Below, piece after piece: positions 50,063-58,306 of a stretch of DNA of 64,000 nt. The position numbers and the translations under genes are program-made. A model generated the notes under the pieces. It was given only the letters and a program-made list of their open reading frames with translations, was not told the DNA's origin and searched no databases. Numbering within the stretch: position 1 is the first letter of the stretch; each line of letters opens with the position of its first letter. Origin of the DNA: an uncultured Hyphomicrobiales bacterium (GTDB lineage Bacteria > Pseudomonadota > Alphaproteobacteria > Rhizobiales > Beijerinckiaceae); contig CAIKAR010000030.1 of NCBI GenBank assembly GCA_903825465.1, forward strand, positions 248,001-312,000, given 5' to 3'.

Positions 50063-50677
50063 ATGACCACACGATTCCATAAAGGCGATTTGCCGTCGCT
50101 CGACAAATACCGCGACAGCGTCGCCATCGACACCGAGACGCTCGGCCTCAACCCGCATCGGGACCGGCTTTGCGTGGTGCAGCTATCGCCCGGCGACGGC
50201 TCGGCCGACGTCGTTCAGATTGCCGCGGGACAGCGGCGCGCTCCGAATCTCGAAAAGCTTTTGTCGGATCGGTCGGTCACAAAGATTTTTCACTTCGGCC
50301 GCTTCGACATCGCCGTCCTTCACAAGGCGTTCGGCGTTGAAATCGGCCCGGTCTATTGCACAAAGATCGCCTCCAAACTAACCCGCACCTACACCGACCG
50401 GCACGGGCTCAAGGATCTGACGCGCGAGCTTCTGGGCGTCGATCTGTCCAAGCAGCAGCAATCCTCCGATTGGGCGGCGGAGACCCTCAGCGAGGCGCAA
50501 CTCGCCTACGCGGCGTCGGATGTGCTGCATCTCCACGCGCTGCGGGCGCGGCTGGACGCGATGCTGGCGCGCGAGGGCCGAACCGACATCGCCGAGGCCT
50601 GTTTCCGGTTTCTGCCCGATCGGGCGAAGCTTGACTTGATGGGCTGGCCTGAAAGCGACATATTCGCCCACGAATAA
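50063..50677 (+). CDS. Ribonuclease D-like 3'-5' exonuclease
   Basis: A 204-residue protein with only the DEDD exonuclease domain: VAIDTETLGL, FHFGRFDIAVL and YAASDVLHL. HRDC domains of full-length RNase D are missing, as is common for this short form that precedes lptC in the group. It may process RNA ends. Confidence 0.88.
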   Translation: MTTRFHKGDLPSLDKYRDSVAIDTETLGLNPHRDRLCVVQLSPGDGSADVVQIAAGQRRAPNLEKLLSDRSVTKIFHFGRFDIAVLHKAFGVEIGPVYCTKIASKLTRTYTDRHGLKDLTRELLGVDLSKQQQSSDWAAETLSEAQLAYAASDVLHLHALRARLDAMLAREGRTDIAEACFRFLPDRAKLDLMGWPESDIFAHE

Positions 50678-50745
50678 GGGCGCGGCCCAAGGTCGGCGGC
50701 GCGTTTTCGCCGCCGCCGCGTTTGGAGGCCGGCGCCGGACGAGCC

Positions 50746-51405
50746 ATGGCATTCGAGGACATCGGAGAAGACGCGCGTTGGCGGGCGATACAGGCCGCCG
50801 GACAGCACACGCGGCTGGTGAAACGGCTGCGACGCGCGATCATGGCGGGCTGCGTCGTCGCGGCGCTGGCGCTCGCCGGCCTGTCGTATTTCAATCCGTT
50901 CGGCGGCGGCCCGGCGTTCACCACCGAATCCGCGAGTTTGAACGGCACCCGCATCATCATGGAAAAGCCGCGCCTCAGCGGTTATCGCGACGATGGCAGG
51001 CCCTATGACCTGCGGGCGGCGACGGGCGCGCAAGACATTAAAACACCGAATATCGTCGAACTCGTCGATCTCGACGCCCGCGTCGACACGGCGGAGCAGA
51101 GCGATGTGCATCTCACGGCGCCGACGGGCGTTTTCGACAGCTCGCGCGATTCCATGGATTTGAGCGGCGACATACGCATTATCGGCCAAACGCGATTCGA
51201 CATTCGCCTGCGAGAGGCCAAAATGGATTTCAAAGCGGGGACTGTGGTGTCTAATCTGCCGGTCAGCGTCTCCATGCCCAGCGGCGTGATCGCCGGGCAG
51301 CGGTTGTTGATCACCGAAAACGGCAAGAAAATCAGGTTTTTCGGCGGGGTCGAGACGACCTTCACACCCGTCGAACCCGCGTCTGGCCCGGAGGTTAAGC
51401 CATGA
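50746..51405 (+). CDS. lptC: LPS export protein LptC
   Basis: A 219-residue bitopic protein with one N-terminal helix (about 36-52, IMAGCVVAALALAGL) and a periplasmic beta-jellyroll. It links the LptBFG pump to the LptA bridge. ATG 50746 is used; its stop overlaps the lptA start (ATGA). Confidence 0.85.
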   Translation: MAFEDIGEDARWRAIQAAGQHTRLVKRLRRAIMAGCVVAALALAGLSYFNPFGGGPAFTTESASLNGTRIIMEKPRLSGYRDDGRPYDLRAATGAQDIKTPNIVELVDLDARVDTAEQSDVHLTAPTGVFDSSRDSMDLSGDIRIIGQTRFDIRLREAKMDFKAGTVVSNLPVSVSMPSGVIAGQRLLITENGKKIRFFGGVETTFTPVEPASGPEVKP

Positions 51406-52025
51406 CCGGCTCGTTTGCGGTCAAATCCGTCCTGTTAGCCGTTTGCGCGGTCCTATGGGCCGCCACGGCCCGGGCGCAGGGAGCCAGCCCCATTTTGCCG
51501 GGCGGGAACGCGCGCGGCCCGGTCTCGATCACGGCGCCGACGGTGGATTTCCTCGATAAAGAGCACAAGCTCGTTTATTCCGGCGGCGTCGTCGCCAAGC
51601 AGGGCGACGCGACGCTCAAAGCGTCGACGCTGACGATTTTCCTCAACGAGGCGGGCGGCGCGGCCGCGGATTTGGCCCAGGGCGCGCCAAACGCCGCCGG
51701 CGGCAACCAGATCAAACGGATCGAAGCCGCCGGCCCGGTGACGATCACCTCGAAGAATCAAGTGGGTTCGGGGGATTCGGGCGTCTATGAACGCGCCAGC
51801 AACAAGCTGACCCTCAGCGGCAACGTCACGCTCAGCGACTGCGCGAACGTGATGAAGGGCGGCCGGTTGATCTACGATTTGACCGCTGGCCGGGCGCAGG
51901 TGCAGGGCGGCTCCAGCACATTGCTGACGCCGGGCGTCAGTTGCGACTCAACAGGCGCCAAGAGCGCGGCGCCGGCGGTAAAGGGCCCGGTCCCCGCCGC
52001 CGCCGCGACAAAGCCGCGGCGCTAG
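51402..52025 (+). CDS. lptA: LPS transport periplasmic protein LptA
   Basis: A 207-residue periplasmic protein with a signal peptide ending ARAQ. The OstA-like jellyroll contains YSGGVVAKQGDATLKAS, YERASNKLTLSGNVTL and ADLAQG. It forms the bridge carrying LPS to the outer membrane. It is translationally coupled to lptC, and lptB follows. Confidence 0.9.
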   Translation: MTGSFAVKSVLLAVCAVLWAATARAQGASPILPGGNARGPVSITAPTVDFLDKEHKLVYSGGVVAKQGDATLKASTLTIFLNEAGGAAADLAQGAPNAAGGNQIKRIEAAGPVTITSKNQVGSGDSGVYERASNKLTLSGNVTLSDCANVMKGGRLIYDLTAGRAQVQGGSSTLLTPGVSCDSTGAKSAAPAVKGPVPAAAATKPRR

Positions 52026-52230
52026 CAATATTGCTATTGCGCTTGGCTGGCGCTACGCCGGACGGCACTGTTCGCGCTTCCGCCAATTGGCGCGCGAAGC
52101 AATTCGATCGCTTTGGATCCCCCGCCGCGTGTCGCCCCGATCGCCGACCTTCCAAACCGGAACCGCGAAATCGCCACGGAAATCGCGCGGCTTCGCGTCG
52201 ATTTCGAATTGGTTTCGACCGAGCCGGGGG

Positions 52231-52986
52231 TTGAGCCCCGCGACGCCGGCGCAAGAAAGCGCGCGCGGAGTTCTATCGGCTTATAATCTTGGCAAATCCT
52301 ACCGCGGACGCGCGGTTGTCGTCGATGTCAGCCTCCATGTCCGTCGCGGCGAGGTGGTGGGATTGCTGGGTCCGAACGGCGCCGGCAAAACCACCGTGTT
52401 TTATATGATTACCGGCCTCGTGCGCGCGGACAAAGGCGCCATCGAGCTTGATGGCTTCGATATCGCCGAATTGCCCATGTACCGGCGCGCGCGCCTGGGA
52501 ATTGGATATCTGCCGCAAGAAGCGTCCATCTTTCGCGGACTGAGCGTCGAGGACAACATCTTGGCGGTGCTGGAGGTTTCGGAGCGCGATCGCGATCGTC
52601 GCCAGGCGACGCTGGAAACGCTGCTTGAGGAATTCGACATCAAACGCCTGCGCCGCGCGCCAGCTATCGCCCTTTCGGGCGGCGAACGCCGCCGTTGCGA
52701 GATTGCCCGCGCGCTCGCGGGCAATCCGTCGTTCATGCTGCTGGACGAACCGTTCGCCGGCATCGACCCCATCGCCGTCGCCGATATTCAGGAATTGGTC
52801 CGGCGCCTGACGCATCGGGGCATCGGCGTGCTCATCACCGACCACAACGTCCGCGAAACACTCGGCCTCATTGACCGGGCCTATATCATTCATTCCGGCC
52901 GCGTGTTGACCGAGGGCGCGCCCGAGGAAATCGTCGCCAATCCGGATGTTCGCCGCATATATCTGGGCGAAGATTTCCGCATGTGA
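52231..52986 (+). CDS. lptB: LPS export ABC ATPase LptB
   Basis: An ATPase with Walker A GPNGAGKTT, the LptB-type loop LPQEASIFRGLSVEDN, signature LSGGERRR, Walker B FMLLDEPFAGIDP and the switch His in ITDHNVRET. It powers LPS extraction. The start is uncertain: TTG 52231 gives 251 residues near the family size, but the frame is open to TTG 52087 with no convincing ribosome binding site for any choice. The stretch 52026-52230 is otherwise empty. Confidence 0.93.
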   Translation: MSPATPAQESARGVLSAYNLGKSYRGRAVVVDVSLHVRRGEVVGLLGPNGAGKTTVFYMITGLVRADKGAIELDGFDIAELPMYRRARLGIGYLPQEASIFRGLSVEDNILAVLEVSERDRDRRQATLETLLEEFDIKRLRRAPAIALSGGERRRCEIARALAGNPSFMLLDEPFAGIDPIAVADIQELVRRLTHRGIGVLITDHNVRETLGLIDRAYIIHSGRVLTEGAPEEIVANPDVRRIYLGEDFRM

Positions 52987-53000
52987 GCGGGTCGCCGTCG

Positions 53001-53034
53001 GAAACGCCCGCTTAACCGAAACGCTCGCTTAACC
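53001..53034 (+). repeat. Tandem 17-bp direct repeat before rpoN
   Basis: Two adjacent units, 53001-53017 and 53018-53034, read GAAACGC(C/T)CGCTTAACC and differ at one base. Each ends in TTAACC. The repeat lies 113 bp before the rpoN start. Confidence 0.85.
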
Positions 53035-53146
53035 CTTGCGTCAACTTGCAAAGCAATATCCGTTCCATAGGGCTGGATCATTCACCAATTTCGTATTAAG
53101 CAAGATTGATGCCGCCATTTCGGCGGGCGTGGCTTGAGTATCGTGT

Positions 53147-54772
53147 ATGGCGCTTTCAGCTCGGTTGGTGATGCGGCAGGGCCAGTCCCTTGTCATGACG
53201 CCGCAGCTTCTGCAGGCGATCAAGCTGCTGCAGTTTTCAAATGTCGAACTGTCCGCGTTCATCGACGAGGAACTGGAGCGAAATCCGCTGTTGGACCGCG
53301 CCGACGACAGGCCGGACGCCCAAATCGACATGCCCGGCCCCGTCTCGGAATCGATGGCCGCCGAATTCGACGCCGGCGCGTCGAGCGACTTTGCCGAAGG
53401 CATGATGGAGGCTTCATCCGGCGATTTCGACGAGGGCTTCGAGGGCGGCGACACGGAAGGCGACTGGGCGCGCGACGATTTCGTCGTGGATCGCGCCAGC
53501 CTGGAAAACAGCCTCGGCACCGAGGTCGAAAACGCTTTCGAAATCGACAGGACCGAACCGGCGCCCGCCGCGTCGGCGGATTCATTTGTCGCGGACGGGC
53601 TTTCGGCGACGTCGTGGAACGGTTCGCCGGGAGGTTCGGAAGAGGGCGAAGGCAACAATCTCGAAAGCTATGTCGCGTCGCATTTGGGTCTGCGGGACCA
53701 TTTGTCGGAGCAATTGGCGATCGCTTGCGCGGACCCCGGGGATTTGATGATCGGCCACGCGATCATCGATTGCGTCAACGACGCTGGATATTTTCTCGAT
53801 CCGCTTGAGGAACTGGCGCAGCGGCTGGGCGCCCCGATGGCGCGCGCCGAACGCGTCTTGAAGCTGGTTCAAACCTTCGACCCCTCCGGCGTCGGCGCGC
53901 GAAATCTCGCGGAATGCCTTTCAATCCAGCTGCGCGAGCGCGACCGTTTCGATCCGGCGATGCGGCGGCTTGTCGAAAATCTGCCCTTGCTGGCGAAGCG
54001 GGATTTCGCCGAACTGCGCAAACTCTGCGAAGTCGACGACGAGGACATCAAGGAGATGTTCGCGGAAATCAAGCGGTTGAATCCCAAGCCGGGCAACGCC
54101 TTCGGCCACGAACCCATGCAAACGGTCGTGGCTGATGTGACCGTGCGCGCCGCGCCCGACGGCTCGTGGCGCGTCGAGCTCAATTCGGAAAGCCTGCCGA
54201 GGCTGCTCGTCAACCAGTCCTATGCGACGGTCGTTCATCGCGGCGCCGGCGCCGCCGCCGACAAGAGCTTTCTGTCGAATTGCCTGCAAACCGCCAATTG
54301 GCTCACCAAGAGCCTTGAGCAGCGCGCGAAGACGATCCTGAAGGTTTCCGCCGAAATCGTGCGCCATCAGGACGCGTTTTTCGCGCGCGGCGTCGAATAT
54401 CTGCGGCCACTCAACCTACGCACGATCGCGGACGCCATCGGCATGCACGAATCGACGGTTTCGCGCGTCACGTCGAACAAATACCTGTCGAGCCCGCGCG
54501 GCATATTCGAACTCAAATATTTTTTCACCGCCTCGATCCCCGCCAAATCGGGCGCGGAGGCGCATTCCGCCGAGGCCGTGCGGTTCCGCATCAAGCAAAT
54601 GATCGAAAGCGAGCCGCCGTCGGGCGTGCTTTCCGACGACGCCATCGTTGAAAAGTTGAAGCACGCCAATGTCGTGATCGCGCGGCGCACGGTGGCGAAA
54701 TACCGCGAGAGCCTCAGGATCGCGTCGTCCGTCGAGCGGCGGCGCGAGAAAGCCGCGCTTGTGTCCGCCTGA
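53147..54772 (+). CDS. rpoN: RNA polymerase sigma-54 factor
   Basis: A 541-residue sigma-54. Region I is Gln/Leu-rich (MRQGQSLVMTPQLLQAIKLLQ) and contacts activators. An acidic region II follows (about 45-160), then the core-binding and helix-turn-helix parts (HESTVSRVTSNKY). The RpoN box ARRTVAKYRE lies near the C-terminus. It drives promoters such as that of glnK in this window. Confidence 0.98.
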   Translation: MALSARLVMRQGQSLVMTPQLLQAIKLLQFSNVELSAFIDEELERNPLLDRADDRPDAQIDMPGPVSESMAAEFDAGASSDFAEGMMEASSGDFDEGFEGGDTEGDWARDDFVVDRASLENSLGTEVENAFEIDRTEPAPAASADSFVADGLSATSWNGSPGGSEEGEGNNLESYVASHLGLRDHLSEQLAIACADPGDLMIGHAIIDCVNDAGYFLDPLEELAQRLGAPMARAERVLKLVQTFDPSGVGARNLAECLSIQLRERDRFDPAMRRLVENLPLLAKRDFAELRKLCEVDDEDIKEMFAEIKRLNPKPGNAFGHEPMQTVVADVTVRAAPDGSWRVELNSESLPRLLVNQSYATVVHRGAGAAADKSFLSNCLQTANWLTKSLEQRAKTILKVSAEIVRHQDAFFARGVEYLRPLNLRTIADAIGMHESTVSRVTSNKYLSSPRGIFELKYFFTASIPAKSGAEAHSAEAVRFRIKQMIESEPPSGVLSDDAIVEKLKHANVVIARRTVAKYRESLRIASSVERRREKAALVSA

Positions 54773-55034
54773 CAGGGAGAAGCGTGGATATTTTCCCGAA
54801 ATCCGGACGGCTGGAAGCCGATTGACAGCGGCGGCGAGGGTGCCTAACGCAGTGTCGCGCGGACGGGGCCGAAGCGATGGCCCGCGCTTCCGCGAGCCAT
54901 GTGGGCAAATCACGCGGGGCCGTGGTCGCGATAGGCGGCGCGGCGTTTGATATTCGTAACGGGACAAAACTGCGGCTTTCCGCGCTCGCCATCGACACAG
55001 GCGGCGGCGCGCGGGGGAAACACGGGATTGCGGG

Positions 55035-55499
55035 ATGTCTTTAAGCGATTTGATCACGCCCGATTCGATCATGCCGCCGCTGCGCGCGCGGACGGGCAAA
55101 CAGGTCATTCAGGAAATGGCCGAACGCGCCGGTGGCCTGTCGGGCCTTCCCGCCAGCGTGATCTCGGAGGCTGTCCGGCTGCGCGAACAACTGGGGCCAA
55201 CCGGCGTCGGCGGCGGCGTGGCGATTCCGCACGCCAAGATAAAGGGCGTTGGGAAAATCTTCGGCGTTGTCGCGCGAGTCGAAAAACCCGTCGAATTTCA
55301 ATCGCGCGATGGCGCGCCGGTTGATCTGTTTTTCATGTTGATCGCGCCGGAGTCCGCGGGCGCCGAGCATCTAAAGGCGCTTTCCCGCGTCGCGCGCGTT
55401 TTGCACAACACATCCCTCGTGAACGACTTGCGCGCGGCGCAAGACGCGGCCGCGTTGTACATGTTGCTCACCCGGGCGACGGACTCGCGCGCGGCTTAG
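55035..55499 (+). CDS. ptsN: Nitrogen phosphotransferase EIIA-Ntr
   Basis: A 154-residue EIIA domain. The phospho-accepting His is in GGVAIPHAKI, with VDLFFMLIAPESAGAEHLKALSRVAR typical of PtsN. It links nitrogen, carbon and potassium signals. The hpf (raiA) gene usually found between rpoN and ptsN is absent. The 262-bp spacer (54773-55034) has only a 55-codon frame (54877-55044) that I do not accept as a gene. It overlaps the end of convergent glk by 4 bp. Confidence 0.95.
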   Translation: MSLSDLITPDSIMPPLRARTGKQVIQEMAERAGGLSGLPASVISEAVRLREQLGPTGVGGGVAIPHAKIKGVGKIFGVVARVEKPVEFQSRDGAPVDLFFMLIAPESAGAEHLKALSRVARVLHNTSLVNDLRAAQDAAALYMLLTRATDSRAA

Positions 55500-56494
55500 C
55501 TCCAGGCGCGCGCGGCATAGTCAATGGCGTATAATTCCGGCCGCCGCGCGATGTCGGCCATGCCTTGCGTGACCGCGTCCGGCTTGAGCAACAACGAGAC
55601 AGGCGTTTGCTCGACGATTTCCGCGTAGGGCGCCTTGTTTTTGAACACCCGCCTGAATTCGGCTTCGTCCAGCAACCCGGCTATGCGGGGAAGGACGCCG
55701 CCGGCTAGAAAAACGCCGCCCGTCGCCAGAAATGTCAGCGTCAGGTCGCCGGCGTAGCGGGCGACCAGTCTCCAAAACATCGCAACCGTCTCGCCTTCGT
55801 CGCTTCCGGGATTGGCGAGCGCGCGCGAAACGATTTCGGGGTCGTCGATGTCCGGGCGCGCCCGGCCTGTCGCCGCGATCCGCGCCCTGTGCAGGCGGCG
55901 CAATCCCGGCCCGGAAATCAGCGTTTCCGGCGTGAGGCGGCCGAGCTTCGGCTCGACGTGGGGCCAGACGAGCTTTTCATCGGGATAAACGGCGGCGAAA
56001 TCGGAGTGTGAACCTTCGCTGGCGATCGCCAGCCATTTGCCATCGACCGCGATCAGTGCCGCCGTTCCCAATCCCGTGCCAGGACCATGCACGAGACGCG
56101 CGCCGTGGACAGGTTTCTCGACGTTGCCGATCTCGCGCGCCCAATCGGGACGAATGCTCGGTATCGAGAGCGCCAGCGCTTCGAAATCGTTCAGAATCAA
56201 GCCTTGTTTCAAATTCAGCGCCCGCGCCACCTGGCGGCCGTCGATGATCCAATCCGCGTTGGTCAGCTTCACGGACGCGCCCTTCACCGGACCGGCGGCG
56301 CATAAAACACAGCTTTTCGGGGTGACGCCGGTTCCCGCGAGAGCCGCCTTCGCCGCTGCTTCGAACGACGGAAATCCCTCGGTTGTGCCCGCCGGCAGGA
56401 GGATCACGGGCGAGGCGGCGTCGGGCACGACCGCGAAGCGGGCGTTGGTTCCCCCGACATCGCTGATCAAAACCGGAAATTGCCAGTCAGTCAT
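55496..56494 (-). CDS. glk: Glucokinase
   Basis: A 332-residue ROK-unrelated (group A) glucokinase. The phosphate loop DVGGTNARFAV, catalytic LILNDFEALA, GPGTGLGTAAL and GGVFLAGGVLPR are in order. It phosphorylates glucose to glucose-6-phosphate. It stands alone, convergent with ptsN. Confidence 0.94.
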   Translation of the reverse strand: MTDWQFPVLISDVGGTNARFAVVPDAASPVILLPAGTTEGFPSFEAAAKAALAGTGVTPKSCVLCAAGPVKGASVKLTNADWIIDGRQVARALNLKQGLILNDFEALALSIPSIRPDWAREIGNVEKPVHGARLVHGPGTGLGTAALIAVDGKWLAIASEGSHSDFAAVYPDEKLVWPHVEPKLGRLTPETLISGPGLRRLHRARIAATGRARPDIDDPEIVSRALANPGSDEGETVAMFWRLVARYAGDLTLTFLATGGVFLAGGVLPRIAGLLDEAEFRRVFKNKAPYAEIVEQTPVSLLLKPDAVTQGMADIARRPELYAIDYAARAWS

Positions 56495-56540
56495 GACCCC
56501 TCCAATCGCGCGCCAAATCGCCGCCGCGTTGTCAAGCCAA

Positions 56541-56603
56541 GCGCCGCCGGCTTTGTTCCAGGCGCCGCCGGCTTTGTTTGAACCGCCGCAGGCTTTGGTC
56601 CGA
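56541..56603 (+). repeat. Three 21-bp tandem repeats upstream of ahcY
   Basis: Units at 56541-56561, 56562-56582 and 56583-56603 share the core CGCCG-GGCTTTG. Units 1 and 2 agree at their first 17 bases; unit 3 has diverged at several positions. They lie between the glk and ahcY starts. Confidence 0.8.
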
Positions 56604-56622
56604 AACGGCCCGCGTGATGAAC

Positions 56623-56638
56623 ATAAGGATTTCCTTAT
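56623..56638 (+). promoter_or_regulatory. Palindrome upstream of ahcY, operator candidate
   Basis: ATAAGGA-TT-TCCTTAT, perfect 7-bp arms with a 2-bp centre, set in AT-rich DNA 69 bp before ahcY. It looks like an ArsR-family type dyad, and methionine-cycle genes in relatives are under such regulators. That assignment is inference. Confidence 0.45.
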
Positions 56639-56706
56639 ATGTTTATTGCGTTCCAGCGCCCGCGTTGATATAGCGTCGGCGGCTCAATGAAACCAGCGGG
56701 ATCAAA

Positions 56707-58113
56707 ATGACAAGTTCAACGCATGACTGCGCCGTCGCGGATATGAAGCTCGCGGAGTTTGGCCGCAAGGAGCTCGATATCGCCGAAACGGAAATGCCGG
56801 GGTTGATGAAGACCCGCGAGGAATTCGGCAAGTCGCAGCCGCTCAAGGGCGCGCGCATCGCGGGCTCGCTGCACATGACCATTCAGACGGGCGTGCTCAT
56901 CGAGACGCTGAAAGCGCTGGGCGCCGATGTGCGCTGGGCCTCGTGCAACATCTATTCGACGCAGGACCACGCGGCCGCGGCGATCGTCGCCGCCGGCACG
57001 CCCGTGTTCGCCATCAAGGGCGAGAGCCTCAAGGACTATTGGGAATACACGCACAAGATCTTCGAGTGGGCCGACGGTGGCACGCCGAACATGATCCTCG
57101 ACGATGGCGGGGACGCCACGTCGCTCATCCACCTGGGCATGCGCGCGGAAAAGGGCGATGTCGCGTTCCTCGAAAAGCCCGCGAACGAGGAAGAAGAGGT
57201 TCTTTTCGCCGCGATCAAGGCCCGCCTGAAGTCCAAGCCCGGCTGGTACACGGCCAACGGCAAGGCCATCAAGGGCGTTTCCGAGGAAACGACCACCGGC
57301 GTGCACCGCCTTTACAACATGGAAAAGGATGGCTCGCTGCTCTGGCCGGCGATCAACGTCAACGACTCCGTCACCAAGTCGAAGTTCGACAACCTCTACG
57401 GCTGCAAGGAATCGCTCGTTGACGGCATTCGCCGCGGCACCGACGTGATGATGGCCGGCAAGGTCGCGATGGTGGCTGGCTTCGGCGACGTCGGCAAGGG
57501 CTCGGCCGCCTCGCTGCGCAACGCCGGCTGCCGCGTGATGGTCTCCGAAATCGATCCTATCTGCGCGTTGCAGGCGGCGATGGAGGGCTACGAGGTCACG
57601 ACGATGGAGGACGCGGCGGGCCGCGCCGACATTTTCGTCACCGCCACGGGCAATGTCGATGTCATCACGGTGGATCACGTGCGGGCGATGAAGGACCGCG
57701 CCATCGTCTGCAACATCGGACACTTCGATTCCGAAATTCAGGTGGCGGGCCTGAAGAACTTCAAGTGGAACAACATCAAGCCGCAGGTCGACGAGATCGA
57801 GCTGCCGGGCGGCAAACGTATCATCCTGCTGTCGGAGGGCCGCCTTGTGAACCTTGGCAACGCCACGGGCCATCCGTCGTTCGTGATGTCGGCGTCGTTC
57901 ACCAACCAGACGCTGGCGCAGATCGAATTGTGGACCAAGCCGGGTCATTACGAGCGCAAGGTTTACACCCTGCCCAAACATCTCGACGAGAAGGTCGCGG
58001 CGCTCCACCTCGACAAGATCGGCGTCAAGCTGACCAAGCTTTCCACGCATCAGGCGGGATATCTCGGCCTTTCGCAGACCGGTCCGTTCAAGCCTGACCA
58101 CTACCGCTATTGA
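56707..58113 (+). CDS. ahcY: Adenosylhomocysteinase
   Basis: A 468-residue S-adenosylhomocysteine hydrolase that splits SAH to adenosine and homocysteine. NAD is bound by [13 protein letters not shown]. The substrate site [15 protein letters not shown] and the C-terminal PDHYRY are diagnostic. The protein is of normal bacterial length and keeps the SAH-methyl cycle running. A strong terminator follows. The start ATG at 56707 gives the expected N-terminus. Confidence 0.98.
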   Translation: MTSSTHDCAVADMKLAEFGRKELDIAETEMPGLMKTREEFGKSQPLKGARIAGSLHMTIQTGVLIETLKALGADVRWASCNIYSTQDHAAAAIVAAGTPVFAIKGESLKDYWEYTHKIFEWADGGTPNMILDDGGDATSLIHLGMRAEKGDVAFLEKPANEEEEVLFAAIKARLKSKPGWYTANGKAIKGVSEETTTGVHRLYNMEKDGSLLWPAINVNDSVTKSKFDNLYGCKESLVDGIRRGTDVMMAGKVAMVAGFGDVGKGSAASLRNAGCRVMVSEIDPICALQAAMEGYEVTTMEDAAGRADIFVTATGNVDVITVDHVRAMKDRAIVCNIGHFDSEIQVAGLKNFKWNNIKPQVDEIELPGGKRIILLSEGRLVNLGNATGHPSFVMSASFTNQTLAQIELWTKPGHYERKVYTLPKHLDEKVAALHLDKIGVKLTKLSTHQAGYLGLSQTGPFKPDHYRY

Positions 58114-58160
58114 TCGACCGCCGGCTCCGCCGGCGCCAATAAACAAAACACCCCAAGCAA

Positions 58161-58200
58161 AACGCCCCCGCGAGCCCGCGCTCGCGGGGGCGTTTTCTTT
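58161..58200 (+). terminator. Terminator after ahcY
   Basis: A perfect 14-bp stem (58161-58174 with 58181-58194), a 6-nt loop and a T-rich tail. Confidence 0.92.
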
Positions 58201-58306
58201 TCGTTTACGACTTTCTCAAATTCAGAGGCTAAAGATAGTGGCGATTGATTCGCGGCGGCCGCCCGCGTCCCCGTGAGGGGAACGCGGGGAGGGCGGGGAA
58301 GACTGG

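Noticed and set aside
52087-52230. N-terminal extension of LptB from a TTG
   Set aside because: No ribosome binding site and non-conserved composition; noted as an uncertain start instead.
54877-55044. A 55-codon frame between rpoN and ptsN
   Set aside because: Overlaps the ptsN start, no ribosome binding site of note, no recognisable sequence.
56604-56706. A SAH or SAM riboswitch before ahcY
   Set aside because: I could not pair the conserved helices; only a DNA-type palindrome is visible.
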